Positions 17,576 through 27,544 are shown, counted from the first letter of the stretch. The stretch: 64,000 nucleotides of DNA from Wohlfahrtiimonas sp. G9077 (GCF_002252155.1 NZ_NEFD01000001.1:186001-250000); one strand, 5' to 3'. The notes: generated by a model from the letters alone, not told the origin. Numbers and translations: made by a program.

Positions 17576-20500
17576 ATGGGTATTCAAGCAGCATCTGATC
17601 TACAAACAGAACGTAAGATTAAAAAAATACTGGTTGCTAACCGTTCGGAAATTGCGATTCGCATCATGCGCGCAGCTTCTGAACTTGGCATTAATACTGT
17701 AGCGATCTACTCTGAGCAAGACATCAAAGCGGTTCACCGCTATAAAGCAGATGAAAGCTATTTAGTGGGCCAAGGTAAACCACCATTAGCAGCATATTTA
17801 GACATTGAGGACATCATCCGCATTGCTAAAGAGTCAGGCGCCGATGCGATCCATCCAGGTTATGGCTTTTTGGCAGAAAATCCAAATTTAGCGAAAGCTT
17901 GTCAAGAGAATGGCATTATCTTCATTGGTCCAGAACAGCGTATTTTGGAGCTTTTAGGTAATAAGGTCTCTGCTCGTAACTTAGCGATTTCAGCTGGCGT
18001 GCCTGTCATGCCTGCTTCTGAGCCATTGCCACACAATAATGAAGAAATTTTAAAGATTGCTGAAACCATCGGTTATCCCGTGATGCTCAAAGCGAGCTGG
18101 GGTGGCGGTGGTCGTGGCATGCGCGTGGTGGAATCTGCCGATAAAATTTTAGATGCCGTTGAAGTGGCTCGTCGTGAGGCGAAAGCTGCCTTTGGCAACG
18201 ATGAAGTTTACTTAGAAAAATTAGTGGTGCGTGCGCGCCACGTGGAAGTGCAGATCCTTGGGGATGCCGCTGGCAATATTGTGCATCTGTTTGAACGTGA
18301 CTGTACTGTTCAACGCCGCCATCAAAAAGTGGTGGAACGTGCGCCTGCGCCTTATTTAGATGATGCATTGCGTGCAGAAGTGTGTGGTTATGCCGTAAAA
18401 ATTGGTCAAACTGCGCGTTATGTCAATGCAGGAACCGTTGAGTTTTTGATGGATGCGGACACCAACAAATTCTACTTCATCGAAGTGAATCCACGCATTC
18501 AAGTGGAACATACTGTGACAGAAGCCATTACAGGCATTGACATTGTCAAAGCACAAATTGGCATTGCTGAAGGTTTAACCTTTGGGGATGCATTGCTTGA
18601 AGTGCCCACACAAGAAGGCATCAAAATGACAGGTGCAGCATTACAATGCCGCATCACCACAGAAGATCCTGCTAATGGCTTTGTGCCAGATCATGGCGTG
18701 ATCAATGCTTACCGCTCGCCCGCAGGCTTTGGTATTCGTTTAGATGGTGGTACAGCATATGCCGGCGCTGTGATTACACCTTACTACGATTCATTGCTTG
18801 TGAAAGTCACCACTTGGGGCAGAAGCGCTGCAGAAGCCATTGAACGAATGGATCGTGCATTGCGTGAATTCCGTGTGCGTGGTTTGGCCACAAACTTATT
18901 GTTCGTTGAAAATGTCATCAACCATCCATTGTTCATCAATGGTGAATGCATTACGCGATTTATTGATGAAACGCCATCATTGTTCACATTCCCAGTACGC
19001 CGTGACCGTGCGAGCTACTTATTAAAATATTTATCTGAAGTGCAAGTCAATGGCAACCCTGAAGTGGCAGGTCGTGAGATTCCTAAACACTTTGTGACGC
19101 CTGTTTTGCCAACGGTACAACCTAAAGAAGATGTGGCAGAAGTCAAAGGTACGCGCATCATTTTAGATGAGCTTGGTGCTAAAGGCTTTAGTGATTGGAT
19201 GCTCAATCAAAAAGAGGTGCTCATCACCGATACAACGATGCGTGATGCACATCAATCTTTATTTGCCACTCGCGTGCGCAGCCATGATCTATTGAAGATT
19301 GCGCCTTATTATCAAAAATTATTGCCAAAAATGTTCTCCATGGAATGTTGGGGCGGTGCCACATTTGACGTTGCCATGCGCTTTTTAAATGAAGATCCAT
19401 GGGATCGTTTAGAAAAAATGCGTGAAGCGATGCCGAACATTTTATTGCAAATGTTGATTCGTGGCGTCAATGGCGTGGGCTATACAAGCTATCCAAACAA
19501 CGCCATTCAATTCTTTGTTGAGCAAGCGGCGAAAAAAGGGATTGATCTCTTCCGTGTGTTTGACTCATTGAACATTGTCGATAACATGCGTTTTTGTATG
19601 GATTCCATCATCGATACTGGTAAATTGTGTGAAGCGACGATTTGTTACACTTCTGACATTCATGATGCAGCACGTCCGAAGTATCAATTAGAATACTATG
19701 TGAAGTTGGCCAAAGAGCTTGAAAAAGCAGGCGCACACATCATTGCCATTAAAGATATGGCGGGCTTGTGTCGTGCGCCAGCAGCGCGTCAATTGGTCAA
19801 AGCGTTGAAAGAAGAAGTGGGTTTACCGATCCATTTCCATACACATGATACATCTGGCATCTCTGGTGCGAGCGTGTTGGCTGCAGTTGAAGCTGGCGTG
19901 GATGCAGTGGATTGCGCCATTGACAGTTTCTCAGGCTTAACGAGCCAACCGCCAATGGGTTCGATTTTACGTGCCCTTGAGTACACCGATCGTGATCCTA
20001 AGTTTGATTATGATGCCATTACGCAAATCTCCACCTACTTTGAAGGCGTGCGCTCTTATTATGCACCGTTTGAATCTGGCGTGCGTTCCGGCACATCAGA
20101 CATTTATCGTCATGAAATGCCCGGTGGACAATACACGAACCTTAAAGAACAAGCGCGCAGCTTAGGCTTAGAATCTCGTTGGGATCAAGTGGCCAAAGCT
20201 TATGCAGATGTCAATACGCTCTTTGGGGACATCGTGAAAGTGACGCCAAGCTCTAAAGTGGTGGGCGACATGGCATTGATGATGGTGACGCAAGATTTAA
20301 CGCCAGAAGATGTGGTCAATCCTAACCGTGAAATTGCGTTCCCTGCATCTGTGACAGGCTTATTCAATGGTGAGCTCGGCATTCCTGAAAGCGGTTTACC
20401 AAAAGCATTGTCAGATAAAATTCTACAAGGCAAAGCGCCAGAGATTCAAAATGCAGGCAGCCAGTTGCCACCAGTGGATTTTGATCAATTGCGCACAGAA

Positions 20501-21058
20501 TTGACGGCGAAGTTTAAATACGATGTCTCTGATACGGATTTGGCATCATACATCATGTATCCCAAAGTCTTTACAGATTTTGTGAAGTTCCGTTATGAAT
20601 ATGGTGATGTGTCCATCATTCCTACGAAGCAATTTTTCTATCCAATGGCAGAAGATGAAACCTTCAGCGTACAGATCGAGAAGGGTAAGGATCTATTGAT
20701 CAGCTACCTTGTTGCCTCTGAGCCCGATAATAATGGCGATTGCCAAGTGTACTTTGAGCTCAACGGTGAGCAGCGCATCTTTAAAACACCGAAAAAAGGT
20801 GTGGAAGGTTTAGCTGCGAAGAAAGCAAAAGCCGACCCAAGCAATAATCATCACGTCGGTGCACCAATGCCCGGAATGATCGGTTTAATGCGCGTGAAAG
20901 TGGGGGATAATGTGAAAGAAGGCGATGCATTACTCACCATGGAAGCGATGAAAATGGAAACGATCCTACGATCTGAGAAAATGGGTGTGGTCAAACAAGT
21001 ATACGTGCAAGTGGGCGACACCGTTGAATCCGGCGACTTATTGATCGTGATCGAATAA
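17576..21058 (+). CDS. pyc: pyruvate carboxylase, single-chain
   Basis: This biotin enzyme makes oxaloacetate from pyruvate and bicarbonate, replenishing the TCA cycle and starting gluconeogenesis. The 1160-aa single chain has all three parts in order. Biotin carboxylase is at about 16-470 (K-A-S-W-G-G-G-G-R-G-M ATP loop near 170; F-I-E-V-N-P-R-I-Q-V-E-H-T near 302). The carboxyltransferase is at about 540-830 (D-T-T-M-R-D-A-H-Q-S-L-F-A-T-R; metal ligands in H-F-H-T-H-D-T). The biotinyl domain ends at the C-terminus (E-A-M-K-M-E, biotin on Lys1126). Single-chain Pyc rather than PEP carboxylase as the anaplerotic enzyme distinguishes this organism from E. coli. The gene is monocistronic, with its own candidate promoter and terminator. 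Confidence 0.97.
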   Translation: MGIQAASDLQTERKIKKILVANRSEIAIRIMRAASELGINTVAIYSEQDIKAVHRYKADESYLVGQGKPPLAAYLDIEDIIRIAKESGADAIHPGYGFLAENPNLAKACQENGIIFIGPEQRILELLGNKVSARNLAISAGVPVMPASEPLPHNNEEILKIAETIGYPVMLKASWGGGGRGMRVVESADKILDAVEVARREAKAAFGNDEVYLEKLVVRARHVEVQILGDAAGNIVHLFERDCTVQRRHQKVVERAPAPYLDDALRAEVCGYAVKIGQTARYVNAGTVEFLMDADTNKFYFIEVNPRIQVEHTVTEAITGIDIVKAQIGIAEGLTFGDALLEVPTQEGIKMTGAALQCRITTEDPANGFVPDHGVINAYRSPAGFGIRLDGGTAYAGAVITPYYDSLLVKVTTWGRSAAEAIERMDRALREFRVRGLATNLLFVENVINHPLFINGECITRFIDETPSLFTFPVRRDRASYLLKYLSEVQVNGNPEVAGREIPKHFVTPVLPTVQPKEDVAEVKGTRIILDELGAKGFSDWMLNQKEVLITDTTMRDAHQSLFATRVRSHDLLKIAPYYQKLLPKMFSMECWGGATFDVAMRFLNEDPWDRLEKMREAMPNILLQMLIRGVNGVGYTSYPNNAIQFFVEQAAKKGIDLFRVFDSLNIVDNMRFCMDSIIDTGKLCEATICYTSDIHDAARPKYQLEYYVKLAKELEKAGAHIIAIKDMAGLCRAPAARQLVKALKEEVGLPIHFHTHDTSGISGASVLAAVEAGVDAVDCAIDSFSGLTSQPPMGSILRALEYTDRDPKFDYDAITQISTYFEGVRSYYAPFESGVRSGTSDIYRHEMPGGQYTNLKEQARSLGLESRWDQVAKAYADVNTLFGDIVKVTPSSKVVGDMALMMVTQDLTPEDVVNPNREIAFPASVTGLFNGELGIPESGLPKALSDKILQGKAPEIQNAGSQLPPVDFDQLRTELTAKFKYDVSDTDLASYIMYPKVFTDFVKFRYEYGDVSIIPTKQFFYPMAEDETFSVQIEKGKDLLISYLVASEPDNNGDCQVYFELNGEQRIFKTPKKGVEGLAAKKAKADPSNNHHVGAPMPGMIGLMRVKVGDNVKEGDALLTMEAMKMETILRSEKMGVVKQVYVQVGDTVESGDLLIVIE

Positions 21059-21097
21059 TGAATCCTTAACTAAAACTTTAAATAAGTTTGAGTTGTT

Positions 21098-21130
21098 GAT
21101 CCCTTGAGCAATCGGGGGATCTTTTTTTTA
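21098..21130 (+). terminator. terminator after pyc
   Basis: GATCCC (21098-21103) pairs with GGGATC (21116-21121), followed by eight T residues. Confidence 0.8.
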
Positions 21131-21176
21131 TTTAAGCCTGAAAAGATTTGCCAAAGGGATGGGTTTTTAGATATAC

Positions 21177-21205
21177 TTTACCGACTGACTACCGGTCAAT
21201 ATAGT
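21177..21205 (+). promoter_or_regulatory. promoter with embedded TetR-type box (copy 2) for tetR-murQ-anmK
   Basis: TTTACC (21177-21182) and TATAGT (21200-21205) are spaced by exactly 17 bases. The spacer contains TGACTACCGGTCA (21186-21198), a slightly diverged form of the TGACCGNCGGTCA palindrome found three more times in the window. The flanks (GACTGAC on the left, AATATAG on the right) also match the other copies. A repressor bound here would block RNA polymerase. The TetR gene 43 bases downstream is the obvious candidate, giving autoregulation of the whole operon. The site is seen; the binding protein is inferred. Confidence 0.65.
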
Positions 21206-21248
21206 TTAAAAAATTATTCACATCCACATACACAATAGGAACATCACC

Positions 21249-21812
21249 ATGGCAAAAACATATGATGAACGGCATGCTGAAATTATGGATGTCTCATTGC
21301 GATTATTCATTCAATATGGTTTAAAAGATACAACCGTCAATGACATCGTCAAAGCCGTCAATATCGCAAAAGGGACATTTTATCATTACTTTCAATCTAA
21401 AGAGGATTTGATCCTAGAACTTCGCGCGAAATACATTCGCAGCTATTTATCACTGACCAATGATTACATGGGGCAATGCAAACACAGCGATTGGCATGGT
21501 AAAATCCGTGCTTGGTGCCAAGGCAGCATTGTTCATTATTATGAGCATCGGGCAGAGCACATTGCATTGTTTCAGCAACAATATTATTTAGACGAGCGCC
21601 GCGAACATTTGAGTGTCATTATCTTTTTAGAAGAATTTTTACGAACAGGCAATGAAGTCAATGCATGGAATGTGGCTTCACCTGATTTGGTGGCACTCTT
21701 GATTTATCAAGGCATCAATTTAGCGTTTGATGAATGCCGTGAAAAAAGTTTTGAAGAACTTGAAGGGATGACAGCGCGCCTTTATGATGTCTTCATCAAA
21801 ATGGTTTCATAA
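21249..21812 (+). CDS. TetR-family transcriptional regulator heading the peptidoglycan-recycling operon
   Basis: A 187-aa regulator. Residues about 8-55 are the TetR helix-turn-helix domain, with the family pattern I-M-D-V-S-L-R-L-F-I-Q-Y-G-L-K-D-T-T-V then I-A-K-G-T-F-Y-H-Y-F-Q-S-K-E-D-L. The C-terminal half is helical and would bind an unknown ligand. It is the first of four tightly packed genes (12-base gap to the next). A TetR-type operator lies in its own promoter, so autorepression is likely. In enterics murQ is controlled by the RpiR-type MurR; a TetR regulator in that position is unusual to my knowledge. A cell-wall fragment as inducer is speculation. Confidence 0.9.
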   Translation: MAKTYDERHAEIMDVSLRLFIQYGLKDTTVNDIVKAVNIAKGTFYHYFQSKEDLILELRAKYIRSYLSLTNDYMGQCKHSDWHGKIRAWCQGSIVHYYEHRAEHIALFQQQYYLDERREHLSVIIFLEEFLRTGNEVNAWNVASPDLVALLIYQGINLAFDECREKSFEELEGMTARLYDVFIKMVS

Positions 21813-21824
21813 CTGGGGGAATCG

Positions 21825-22349
21825 ATGCGAATTATCGCCGCGTTGTTGATGTTGGGTCAATTATCCATGGGATTGGCTGAGCCGATCACCCATGACATGA
21901 AAAATTTGATGCGTTTAGCTGTGGCAAAAAATGGTGATCAATATGGATTTACCAAAGAAGATGCGCAGCAATATCTAAACATCACTTGGGAAAAGTCGCC
22001 GCGATGGGGCGCAATTTATGCGTCTACTCATCATTTGGGCAAAGAACCTGATCAACCCACTTTTGAATACAGCGCCAACCGAGGCACTCGCATTTTAACC
22101 CTATATTTCACGGAGCCCGTCAAACCCTTTGTCAAAGCCATTGAACATTTGCGTGGATTTGAAGCCGCTTGGTTTCCCCGTCAGCAAGCAAATGGTTTGC
22201 CCATCTATTATTTTGAAGGCAAAAATCCCAGTGAATTCATTCCAACACGTAAATTGTGGATTCGAATTTATGAATGTGCAGACAAGCCTCAAACACCATG
22301 CATTCGTCGGGCTCAACTCATTTTTGCTAAACCAGGAGCCATATTATAA
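21825..22349 (+). CDS. secreted protein of unknown function in the murQ-anmK operon
   Basis: A 174-aa precursor with a Sec signal peptide (hydrophobic residues 3-17, probable cleavage after G-L-A at residue 18). The mature part is about 156 aa, with no membrane segment and two cysteines near the end (E-C-A-D-K-P-Q-T-P-C) that could form a disulfide. I do not recognise the family. The stop codon overlaps the murQ start (TAATG), so it is translationally coupled to a muropeptide-recycling enzyme. A periplasmic role linked to cell-wall fragments is a reasonable guess from context only. Confidence 0.75.
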   Translation: MRIIAALLMLGQLSMGLAEPITHDMKNLMRLAVAKNGDQYGFTKEDAQQYLNITWEKSPRWGAIYASTHHLGKEPDQPTFEYSANRGTRILTLYFTEPVKPFVKAIEHLRGFEAAWFPRQQANGLPIYYFEGKNPSEFIPTRKLWIRIYECADKPQTPCIRRAQLIFAKPGAIL

Positions 22350-23251
22350 TGACGCTTGTCATCCATACGCTGACCACAGAGCAGCAAAATCCTAACACGC
22401 AACACATCGATGCCATGAGCACGCTTGAGATGGTCAAAACCATGAATCAAGAAGATCAAGCGGTGATTGATGCCATTGGCCATGCCAGTGAAAGCATCAG
22501 CGATGCCATTGATGCCATTGTCGTTGCCTTAAAATCAGGTGGCCGATTGATTTATATCGGTGCAGGCACATCTGGCCGTTTAGGTGTTTTAGATGCATCA
22601 GAGTGTTTACCAACTTTTGGCGTTGGAGAAGAGAAGGTGATGGGCATCATTGCAGGTGGTGATCATGCATTGCGTCATCCGGTAGAAAATGCAGAAGATC
22701 GCCGCGAACTGTGCATTGAAGATTTACAGCGCATTGGTTTCAATGAAAAAGATATTCTCTGCGCAATTGCAGCATCAGGACGAACGCCATATTGTTTAGG
22801 TGGATTAGCTTATGCCAAATCCATGGGCGCAAAAAGCATCGCGCTGACATGTACAGACAATAATCCCATGTTAAGCGCCGCCGATTTCCCAATTGCCATT
22901 GTGACCGGAGCAGAAGTCATTACAGGATCAACGCGACTCAAAGCGGGCAGTGCACAAAAAATGGTGCTCAATATGCTCAGCACATGTAGCATGATTCAGC
23001 TTGGCAAAACCTATGGCAACATTATGGTGGATGTGAAACCCACCAATGAAAAGCTACATCAACGTGCCCTGAATATGCTCACTGGCATTTTAGAGATTGA
23101 TGAAATCGCCGCGAAAGATTTATTAGCACGTGCACATTTTCATGTTAAAACAGCGTTGTTAATGCATTTGCAATCCATGAGTTATGAGGCAGCAACATCT
23201 GCATTGGCAAAAGAAGAGCGTTTAGCCGTTTTATTAAAAGAGGAAAAATAA
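22349..23251 (+). CDS. murQ: N-acetylmuramic acid 6-phosphate etherase
   Basis: MurQ cleaves the lactyl ether of MurNAc-6-phosphate, giving GlcNAc-6-phosphate and D-lactate, a step in recycling of cell-wall sugars. The 300-aa protein has the SIS-domain signature Y-I-G-A-G-T-S-G-R-L-G-V-L-D-A-S-E-C (about residues 69-86) with the conserved Glu85. It also has a second SIS block A-A-S-G-R-T-P-Y near residue 140 and the G-S-T-R-L-K-A-G-S-A-Q-K element near 193. Length is normal. It overlaps the secreted-protein gene upstream and anmK downstream (TAATG junctions), so all are translated together. Confidence 0.95.
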   Translation: MTLVIHTLTTEQQNPNTQHIDAMSTLEMVKTMNQEDQAVIDAIGHASESISDAIDAIVVALKSGGRLIYIGAGTSGRLGVLDASECLPTFGVGEEKVMGIIAGGDHALRHPVENAEDRRELCIEDLQRIGFNEKDILCAIAASGRTPYCLGGLAYAKSMGAKSIALTCTDNNPMLSAADFPIAIVTGAEVITGSTRLKAGSAQKMVLNMLSTCSMIQLGKTYGNIMVDVKPTNEKLHQRALNMLTGILEIDEIAAKDLLARAHFHVKTALLMHLQSMSYEAATSALAKEERLAVLLKEEK

Positions 23252-24405
23252 TGGCGTATGGCATTGGCATTATGTCTGGCACATCGTTAGATGGCATTGA
23301 TGTGGCATTGGTTAACATCACAGGCGTGAATGAATCCACACAATGTGAACTCATCCATTATGAGAGTTATCCATATGATGATCATATTAGAGAAGCTGTA
23401 CTTCGCGTCAGTCATCCTGACACTTCAAATGTGGCAGAAATTTGTGCCTTAAACTTTGAGCTTGGTCAGTTATACAGTGAAGCAGTGAGCCGTTTATTAA
23501 AAACGCATCATTTTAAAGCGCCGCTTGATTTTATCGCCATGCACGGGCAAACCATTTATCACATCCCAAAAGCTACAGATGAATATTGCGCCTCAACTTT
23601 ACAAATTGGTGATCCTGCACGTTTAGCGTATGATCATCATACAACCGTGATTTCAAACTTTCGCCCGATGGACATGATGGCGGGTGGGCAGGGCGCACCT
23701 TTGGTGCCTTATACTGAATATCTATTATTGCGAAGCACCACGCACAATCGCTTATTACAAAACATTGGCGGCATTGGCAACATTACCGTATTGCCAAAAA
23801 ACTGTACGATGGATGAAGTCTTTGCCTTTGATACAGGCCCAGGCAATATGATGATCAATGGCGCGATGCAATATTTCTATCAATTGCCGTATGATGATCA
23901 AGGACAAATCGCCGCCCGTGGGCAAGTGATCCCTGAATTATTGAACGATTTGATGAATGATCCCTATTTCAAAGAAGCACCGCCAAAAGCCACAGGGCGA
24001 GAATTGTTTGGTGAAACACGCATTCAATCCATTTGTGAAAAATATACAGATCAAGCCAATGATGTCATTGCAACGTTCACAGAATTAACCGCAAAAAGTA
24101 TTGCCAACGCGGTTAAACAATTCATTCAACCAAAACTAATACTCAATCTGGATGATGAACTCATCATTGCTGGGGGCGGCGCATATAATTTACATCTTGT
24201 GTCACGAATTAAGCATTATTTGTCTATGCTTAAAGTGAAGACACAAGAAGAAATTGGCCTTAATAGTGATGCAAAAGAGGCTGTGGCTTTTGCAGTGCTT
24301 GGGCATCAAACCCTCAATCGTCAACCTGGTAATTTAACAACGGCCACAGGCGCCGCGCACAGTATGATTTTAGGTAACATCACTTTGAACCCTTGGGGGG
24401 ATTGA
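23251..24405 (+). CDS. anmK: anhydro-N-acetylmuramic acid kinase
   Basis: AnmK hydrolyses and phosphorylates 1,6-anhydro-MurNAc, released by lytic transglycosylases, to MurNAc-6-phosphate, the substrate of MurQ encoded just upstream. The 384-aa protein has the N-terminal ATP-binding G-I-M-S-G-T-S-L-D-G-I-D (residues 6-17), the Q-N-I-G-G-I-G-N block near 170, F-D-T-G-P-G-N-M-M near 192 and the C-terminal I-A-G-G-G-A-Y-N-L motif. ATG overlaps the murQ stop. It is the last gene of the tetR operon. I see no convincing terminator before the rpoD promoter. Confidence 0.95.
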   Translation: MAYGIGIMSGTSLDGIDVALVNITGVNESTQCELIHYESYPYDDHIREAVLRVSHPDTSNVAEICALNFELGQLYSEAVSRLLKTHHFKAPLDFIAMHGQTIYHIPKATDEYCASTLQIGDPARLAYDHHTTVISNFRPMDMMAGGQGAPLVPYTEYLLLRSTTHNRLLQNIGGIGNITVLPKNCTMDEVFAFDTGPGNMMINGAMQYFYQLPYDDQGQIAARGQVIPELLNDLMNDPYFKEAPPKATGRELFGETRIQSICEKYTDQANDVIATFTELTAKSIANAVKQFIQPKLILNLDDELIIAGGGAYNLHLVSRIKHYLSMLKVKTQEEIGLNSDAKEAVAFAVLGHQTLNRQPGNLTTATGAAHSMILGNITLNPWGD

Positions 24406-24493
24406 AATTATTAAAAGTATCACCATTATGCTGATAAGAGAAGGGGAAGCTGCATAAATTAACGTTGTGGCTTTTATTATGCGATATGAAATA

Positions 24494-24502
24494 TGGTATA
24501 AT
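24494..24502 (+). promoter_or_regulatory. extended -10 promoter of rpoD
   Basis: TGGTATAAT is an extended -10 (TGN plus consensus TATAAT, 24497-24502), 45 bases before the rpoD ATG. There is no clear -35, which is acceptable for an extended -10 promoter. Confidence 0.6.
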
Positions 24503-24546
24503 ATTATATTGCGTTTTTTACATTTTTGGGGTTATCGGAATTCATT

Positions 24547-26430
24547 ATGAGTAAGCAAAATGCTTTAACAGTTAAAGAACAACAAGCACGAATTAAAGAG
24601 TTAATTGCTCAAGGTAAAGAGCAAGGTTACTTGACGTATGCTGAAATCAACGATCACCTTCCTGAAGATATCATCGATCCTGAGCAAATCGAAAGCATCA
24701 TTGCCATGATCTCTGAAATGGGCATTAAGGTGAGTGACGAAGCGCCCGATATGGACAGCTTGTTATTAACGAATGACTCCATCGGCTCAGATGATGATGC
24801 CGTTGATGAAGCGGCCGCAGTATTGGTCAACATCGACAGCAGTGAAATTGGTCGCACAACTGACCCTGTGCGTATGTACATGCGTGAAATGGGTACTGTA
24901 GATTTATTGTCTCGTGATGAAGAGAAATCAATCGCCATCCGCATCGAAGAAGGTTTAAACAGCGCATTATTAAACTTAGCGAATTACTATCCTGCGGTTG
25001 ATCTTTTGATCGCCCGTTATGAAGAAACATTAGAAACAGATCAGCGCCTTGGCGACATTGCCACAGGCTTTGTGGATCCTAGCTATTATTCTGAAATCGC
25101 CGAAGATAAAGATGATGAAGAATTAGAAATTGTGGATGATGAAGCACCAGCTGATGATCTTGAAGATGATGAAGAAGCCGAAGGTGGCAGTGCAGCAGCG
25201 GCAGAAACAGGTCCAAATAAAGAGATCTTTGCAGAAAAAATTGCCGAGCTCAAAGCCATCATTGCAGAAATTGATGCCCTTCGTGGTAACAAGCGCAAGA
25301 AAAACATCGATGCTTTAATTTTAGATGCTCAAGAGCGTTTAAAATCAAAATTCATCGAGTTCCGCTTAGCACCTAAAATGCAAGAAGACATGGTGGCTTT
25401 ATTAAAAGAAACCATCGATCACATTCGCCCATTAGAACGTAAAATGATGAAAATCTGTATCGGCACTTGTAAAATGCCGCGCGATGCATTCATCAAAACG
25501 TTCCCACGCAATGAAACGAAAAAAGAGTGGGTTGAAGAAGTCATCAGCAGTAAACACAAATATGCCAAAGCCATTGAAGAGCATAAAGATGCCATCTTTG
25601 AGATTCAAGCACAATTGGCCAAAATTGAGAAAGCGAACAGCTTAGCCATTTTTGAAATCAAAGAGATCAACCGTGAAATCTCCATCAATGAAGCGAAAGC
25701 AAAACGTGCAAAACGTGAGATGATCGAAGCGAACTTGCGTTTGGTGATCTCCATTGCGAAAAAATATACTAACCGTGGTTTACAGTTCCTTGATCTGATT
25801 CAAGAAGGGAACATCGGTTTGATGAAAGCAGTTGATAAATTTGAATATCGCCGCGGCTTTAAATTTTCAACGTATGCCACTTGGTGGATTCGTCAAGCGA
25901 TCACGCGTTCAATCGCCGATCAAGCGCGCACCATCCGTATTCCTGTGCACATGATCGAAACCATCAATAAGTTAAACCGTATTTCTCGCCAAATGTTACA
26001 AGACATGGGCCGTGAAGCAACGCCAGAAGAACTCGCGGAAGCGATGGGTTTACCTGAAGATCGCATTCGTAAAGTGTTGAAGATCGCTAAAGAACCGATC
26101 TCAATGGAAACACCTGTGGGTGATGATGAAGATTCACATTTAGGTGACTTCATTGAAGATACCGGCATGGTCTCTCCATTAGAAGCGGCCACAAGCGTTG
26201 GTTTAAGTGAAGCCACGCGTGAAGTGTTAGAAACATTGACGCCAAGAGAAGCCAAAGTGCTTCGCATGCGTTTTGGTATTGACATGAATACCGATCACAC
26301 TTTAGAAGAAGTGGGCAAACAATTTGATGTCACGCGTGAACGTATTCGTCAGATCGAGGCCAAAGCCCTTCGTAAATTGCGTCATCCAAACCGTTCTGAA
26401 AGCTTACGCAGCTTTATGGACAATGACTAA
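24547..26430 (+). CDS. rpoD: RNA polymerase primary sigma factor (sigma-70)
   Basis: This is the housekeeping sigma factor. The start is ATG 24547 (M-S-K-Q-N-A-L-T-V), giving 627 aa; an in-frame TTG seven codons earlier is not needed. Region 1.1 is at about 1-85, and region 1.2 begins at [11 protein letters not shown]. The proteobacterial non-conserved insert carries a very acidic stretch (about 180-215). Regions 2.1-2.4 end in [12 protein letters not shown]. Region 3 and region 4 ([17 protein letters not shown]) follow. All core-binding and promoter-binding residues look intact. The gene is upstream of dnaG with four other genes between, unlike the usual rpsU-dnaG-rpoD order. Confidence 0.98.
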   Translation: MSKQNALTVKEQQARIKELIAQGKEQGYLTYAEINDHLPEDIIDPEQIESIIAMISEMGIKVSDEAPDMDSLLLTNDSIGSDDDAVDEAAAVLVNIDSSEIGRTTDPVRMYMREMGTVDLLSRDEEKSIAIRIEEGLNSALLNLANYYPAVDLLIARYEETLETDQRLGDIATGFVDPSYYSEIAEDKDDEELEIVDDEAPADDLEDDEEAEGGSAAAAETGPNKEIFAEKIAELKAIIAEIDALRGNKRKKNIDALILDAQERLKSKFIEFRLAPKMQEDMVALLKETIDHIRPLERKMMKICIGTCKMPRDAFIKTFPRNETKKEWVEEVISSKHKYAKAIEEHKDAIFEIQAQLAKIEKANSLAIFEIKEINREISINEAKAKRAKREMIEANLRLVISIAKKYTNRGLQFLDLIQEGNIGLMKAVDKFEYRRGFKFSTYATWWIRQAITRSIADQARTIRIPVHMIETINKLNRISRQMLQDMGREATPEELAEAMGLPEDRIRKVLKIAKEPISMETPVGDDEDSHLGDFIEDTGMVSPLEAATSVGLSEATREVLETLTPREAKVLRMRFGIDMNTDHTLEEVGKQFDVTRERIRQIEAKALRKLRHPNRSESLRSFMDND

Positions 26431-26456
26431 GCATCACTTAATTGCTTAACGTCTTT

Positions 26457-26489
26457 AAAACCTCTTAACATTTTAAGAGGTTTTACTTT
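26457..26489 (+). terminator. terminator after rpoD
   Basis: AAAACCTCTTAA pairs with TTAAGAGGTTTT around a 4-base loop, with T-rich sequence beyond. Confidence 0.8.
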
Positions 26490-26513
26490 TTAATATTCCC
26501 CGAGATTGTCATT

Positions 26514-27491
26514 ATGAACCATTATCACCGTTTCAGTGTTGCGCCGATGCTCAATTGGACCGACCGCCATTGCCGTTATTTTTACCGTTTGATGAGCCAA
26601 AAAGCCTTGCTATACACAGAAATGGTGACCACCGGTGCCATTTTACATGGGGATACAGACATGCATTTGCGCTTTGATGCCAAAGAAGCGCCGATTGCCT
26701 TGCAATTGGGCGGCTCAGATCCTAAAGATTTACAAGCGGCCGCAAAAATTGCCGAAGATTATGGTTATACAGAGATCAATTTAAACTGTGGTTGCCCATC
26801 AGATCGCGTGCAAAAAGGTCGATTTGGCGCATGTTTGATGACAGAGCCTGAGTTGGTGGCTGAATGTTTTGATGCCATGCAAAGTGCTGTGACGATTCCC
26901 GTCACCATTAAAAATCGCATTGGCATTGATCATCAAGATGATTATGCCTTTGTCCATCGTTTCATTGATGTGGTGAGTCAAGCAGGGTGCAAAACATTTA
27001 CGGTCCATGCTCGTAAAGCTTGGTTATCCGGTTTGTCCCCAAAAGAGAACCGCGAAATTCCACCTTTAGACTATGATCGTGTGTATCAGTTAAAAAACGA
27101 TTTCCCAGAATTAATGCTAATCTTAAATGGCGGTATAGAGTCGCCCGAAGCGGGTTTAAATGTGATGGAAAATTTAGATGGTGTCATGCTTGGGCGCGCC
27201 GTTTACCATTCACCATTTTTAATGAATGAAGTGGATCATCTCTATTTTGGTGATGAAGCCTCTGATCAATCGCCGTTTGATGTTTTGGCTGCATTTAGAT
27301 CTTATGTAGAAGAGCAATTGTCCACTGGCGTTAGGATTCATCACATGGGACGACATATACTTGGACTATTTAATGGCTACCCAAAAAGTCGCCAATGGCG
27401 CCGCCACCTCAGTGAAAATATGTTTAAAGATGATGCGGATTTTACCGTATTTGAAGAGGCCGTGAAAAAAGCCTTCGATAGAATTTTATAA
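26514..27491 (+). CDS. dusA: tRNA-dihydrouridine(20/20a) synthase
   Basis: This FMN enzyme reduces uridines 20/20a in the tRNA D-loop. The 325-aa protein begins with the DusA-type R-F-S-V-A-P-M-L-N-W-T-D-R-H-C-R-Y and continues with L-Q-L-G-G-S-D-P. It has N-C-G-C-P-S-D-R-V-Q, the catalytic Cys in G-A-C-L-M, and the DusA-specific H-A-R-K-A-W-L-S-G-L-S-P-K-E-N-R, which excludes DusB and DusC. The C-terminal helical tRNA-binding domain has H-M-G-R-H-I-L-G-L-F-N-G. Length is normal. It lies alone between the rpoD terminator and a lipoprotein gene. Confidence 0.95.
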   Translation: MNHYHRFSVAPMLNWTDRHCRYFYRLMSQKALLYTEMVTTGAILHGDTDMHLRFDAKEAPIALQLGGSDPKDLQAAAKIAEDYGYTEINLNCGCPSDRVQKGRFGACLMTEPELVAECFDAMQSAVTIPVTIKNRIGIDHQDDYAFVHRFIDVVSQAGCKTFTVHARKAWLSGLSPKENREIPPLDYDRVYQLKNDFPELMLILNGGIESPEAGLNVMENLDGVMLGRAVYHSPFLMNEVDHLYFGDEASDQSPFDVLAAFRSYVEEQLSTGVRIHHMGRHILGLFNGYPKSRQWRRHLSENMFKDDADFTVFEEAVKKAFDRIL

Positions 27492-27544
27492 TGATTTTCA
27501 TTGTGATATGATATGACGCGATTTAACCAAGGAAATAACATACT

